Shown here in pieces: positions 62,397 through 64,000 of a DNA stretch of 64,000 nt. The stretch covers positions 1 to 64,000 of the forward strand of contig CANQXZ010000002.1 in NCBI GenBank assembly GCA_947627955.1. Direction: 5' to 3'. The DNA comes from an uncultured Clostridia bacterium. GTDB taxonomy: Bacteria; Bacillota; Clostridia; Christensenellales; Borkfalkiaceae. The translations under genes were made by a program, and so were the position numbers. Position 1 is the stretch's first letter, and every line of letters starts with the position of its first letter. The notes below the pieces were generated by a model, which worked only from the letters and a program-made list of their open reading frames with translations, was not told where the DNA came from and searched no databases.

Positions 62397-63779
62397 ATGT
62401 CGGATAAAAAGAGAGCCGTGACAATGGACAAGCTCGTAAATTTATGCAAGGCGAGGGGCATTATCTTCCCCGGCAGCGAGATATACGGCGGAATGGGCAA
62501 CACGTGGGACTACGGGCCCGTCGGCGTGGAGATGAAGAACAACATAAAGCGCGCATGGTGGAAACGCTTCGTGCAGGAGAGCGAAAACAGCTACGGCGTA
62601 GACGCGGCGATACTCATGAACTCCCGCGTGTGGGAGGCGAGCGGGCACACCACCTCCTTTTCCGACCCCAAGATGGATTGCAGGGAGTGCAAGAGCCGCC
62701 ACCGCGCGGATAACCTCATAGAGAACCACTCCAAGGGCAAGGTGAACCCCGACCTCATGACTAACGCCGAGATGGAAGCATACATAGACGAGCACCGCGT
62801 CTGCTGCCCCGTCTGCGGAAAATTCAACTGGACGCCCATACGCACCTTCAACCTCATGTTCGAGACATCGCGCGGGGTGACCGACGAGAGCCAGAACAAA
62901 ATATATCTCCGCCCCGAGACCGCGCAGGGCGAATTCGTCAACTTCATGAACGTACAGCGTACCACGCGCGCAAAGGTGCCCTTCGGCATCGCGCAGGTGG
63001 GCAAGGCGTTCAGAAACGAGATAACCCCCGGCAACTTCATATTCCGCACGATAGAGTTCGAGCAGATGGAACACCAATGGTTCTGCAAAGAGGGCACCGA
63101 TCTGGAATACTATGAGGAGTTCAAGAAAAAGGCGTGGAAATTTTTGACCGATTTGGGCTTTTCGGAGGAGCGTTTGCGCTTTAAAGACCACGACAAGCTC
63201 GCCCACTACGCAAAGTGCGCCTGCGACATACAGTACGACTTCCCGATGGGCTGGTCGGAGCTGAACGGCATACACAACCGCACCGACTACGACCTCTCCC
63301 GCCATCAGGAATATTCGGGCAAGACGATGCAGTACATCGACCCCGTCACGGGAGAAAAGTACATTCCCTACGTCATAGAGTACTCCATAGGCGCGGACAG
63401 GCTGATGCTCGCGGTGCTCTCCGAGGCTTACGACGAGGAGACACTGCCCGACGGCGAAGTGCGCAACGTGCTGCACCTCCACCCCGTGCTCGCGGCATAC
63501 AAAGCCGCCGTGCTGCCCCTGCAAAAAAACCTTTCTGACAAGGCGCAGGAGATATACAAAAAACTGCAGAAGCGCTTTTCCGTCACTTACGACGCCGCGG
63601 GCTCCATCGGCAAGCGTTACCGCAGGCAGGACGAGATAGGAACGCCTTTTTGCATTACCATCGACTTCGACACGCTTGAAAACGGCACGGTGACCGTGCG
63701 CGACCGCGACACCATGGAACAGGTGCGCGTCGCCGCGGACGATCTGACCGCATATATAGAAAAATCGCTCGAATTCTGA
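62397..63779 (+). CDS. glyS: Glycine--tRNA ligase (homodimeric alpha2 type)
   Basis: 460 residues, the single-chain eukaryote/archaea-like GlyRS rather than the two-subunit form. Class II motif 2 lies in VGKAFRNEITPGNFIFRTIEFEQ (read as two blocks) and motif 3 in IGADRLMLAVL. Two Cys pairs (CRECKSRH and CCPVCGK) suggest a zinc-binding insert. Start set at ATG 62397 with AAGGGAG 5 nt upstream. Confidence 0.95.
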   Translation: MSDKKRAVTMDKLVNLCKARGIIFPGSEIYGGMGNTWDYGPVGVEMKNNIKRAWWKRFVQESENSYGVDAAILMNSRVWEASGHTTSFSDPKMDCRECKSRHRADNLIENHSKGKVNPDLMTNAEMEAYIDEHRVCCPVCGKFNWTPIRTFNLMFETSRGVTDESQNKIYLRPETAQGEFVNFMNVQRTTRAKVPFGIAQVGKAFRNEITPGNFIFRTIEFEQMEHQWFCKEGTDLEYYEEFKKKAWKFLTDLGFSEERLRFKDHDKLAHYAKCACDIQYDFPMGWSELNGIHNRTDYDLSRHQEYSGKTMQYIDPVTGEKYIPYVIEYSIGADRLMLAVLSEAYDEETLPDGEVRNVLHLHPVLAAYKAAVLPLQKNLSDKAQEIYKKLQKRFSVTYDAAGSIGKRYRRQDEIGTPFCITIDFDTLENGTVTVRDRDTMEQVRVAADDLTAYIEKSLEF

Positions 63780-63790
63780 AAACGGGCGCA

Positions 63791-63827
63791 AAAAAACGCC
63801 GCAGGCTGACAGCCTGCGGCGTTTTTT
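63791..63827. terminator. Bidirectional terminator between glyS and the permease gene
   Basis: AAAAAACGCCGCAGGCT-GAC-AGCCTGCGGCGTTTTTT, perfectly symmetrical. Confidence 0.95.
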
Positions 63828-63836
63828 ATGTCCACG

Positions 63837-64000
63837 TCATGTGAACAGGAACATCAGCAAAAAGAGCGCGGAAATGATCCACATCACGGCGGAGATCTCC
63901 TTTACCTTGCCCGTGAACAGCCTGCACAGCACGGAGGAGATTATCCCCACTCCTATGCCCTTGGAGATGCTGTATCCGAACGCCATCACCGCCACGGTAA
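63837..64000 (-). CDS. NCS2-family purine permease, C-terminal end (cut by the window edge)
   Basis: The last 53 complete codons of a minus-strand gene running off the right edge. The visible part reads FGYSISKGIGVGIISSVL, then LFTGKVKEISAVMWIISALFLLM, matching the last helices of AzgA/PbuG-type guanine-hypoxanthine permeases. Substrate and full architecture cannot be judged. Confidence 0.75.
   Translation of the reverse strand, partial: TVAVMAFGYSISKGIGVGIISSVLCRLFTGKVKEISAVMWIISALFLLMFLFT

Overview
The window reads as a chromosomal housekeeping stretch of a moderately GC-rich Bacillota (Clostridia-type) bacterium. The evidence is a cysE-cysS pair, a secG-rnr-smpB cluster, a tig-clpP-clpX-lon-engB protease block, RqcH, DegV, a YqeK domain, two small spore-coat-F-like proteins and a DUF1540 protein. 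Genes lie on both strands, closely packed and often overlapping by 4-20 nt. Vegetative promoters are easy to read (TTGACA-like, 16-18 bp spacer, TATAAT-like), and intrinsic terminators are GC-rich hairpins with T runs. I see no transposase, integrase, phage gene, CRISPR array, rRNA or tRNA. The assignment to an uncultured high-GC clostridial lineage is inference.

Layout. 1-3,055 (-): alaS (cut), cysS, cysE. 3,275-10,380: a DeoR regulator, then on the minus strand an FMN-binding-type lipoprotein, a large ABC ATPase-permease fusion, a CmpB-type membrane protein and gltX. 10,436-13,338: an HTH membrane protein, DegV, a low-molecular-weight phosphatase and a LOG-family protein. 13,446-14,077: a cluster of inverted and direct repeats that abuts a tmRNA gene (ssrA). 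14,200-18,885 (+): fruK, a phosphopantetheinyl transferase, an MTA/SAH nucleosidase, ung, an archaeal-type phosphoglycerate mutase homologue and a glycerophosphodiesterase. 18,941-25,151 (-): tig-clpP-clpX-lon-engB. 25,297-29,479 (+): rqcH, small membrane and winged-helix proteins, and an exported propeller-like protein. 29,541-39,338, mainly (-): galE, CotF-like proteins, an aldolase, rsfS, nadD-yqeK, yhbY, obgE, a degenerate Rho-like protein, an MBL hydrolase, a DUF1934 protein and tyrA. 39,535-45,315 (+): pgk, tpiA, an HTH regulator, gpmI and an EamA exporter; tpiA is flanked by two related structured intergenic modules. 45,424-50,462 (+): secG, rnr, smpB, metY, metA. 50,542-64,000: a lipoprotein HtrA-like protease, a UDP-sugar pyrophosphorylase, a Nudix hydrolase, LemA with DUF2207, rplI, DUF1540, a CvpA-like protein, glnS, fhs, hsp20, glyS and the end of an NCS2 permease.

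How the genes fit together. Ribosome rescue and protein quality control are strongly represented: tmRNA, SmpB, RqcH, RNase R, trigger factor, ClpXP, Lon and Hsp20. Central glycolysis (pgk, tpiA, gpmI) forms one cluster, with fruK elsewhere. MetA carries the acetyl-CoA-type Glu111 and sits beside MetY, which points to methionine synthesis through O-acetylhomoserine.

Most unusual features: (1) two modules around tpiA in which a terminator hairpin is duplicated on both sides of a nearly identical 70 bp core, with hairpins that covary between the modules; (2) a full-length Rho homologue that has lost its P-loop and catalytic Glu and carries a Cys-rich insert; (3) a tmRNA with an atypical T-loop, a predicted 22-residue tag ending in SLAACAA, and copies of its own 3' end repeated just downstream; (4) several promoters whose predicted start point coincides with, or lies a few nt before, a start codon lacking a Shine-Dalgarno sequence.
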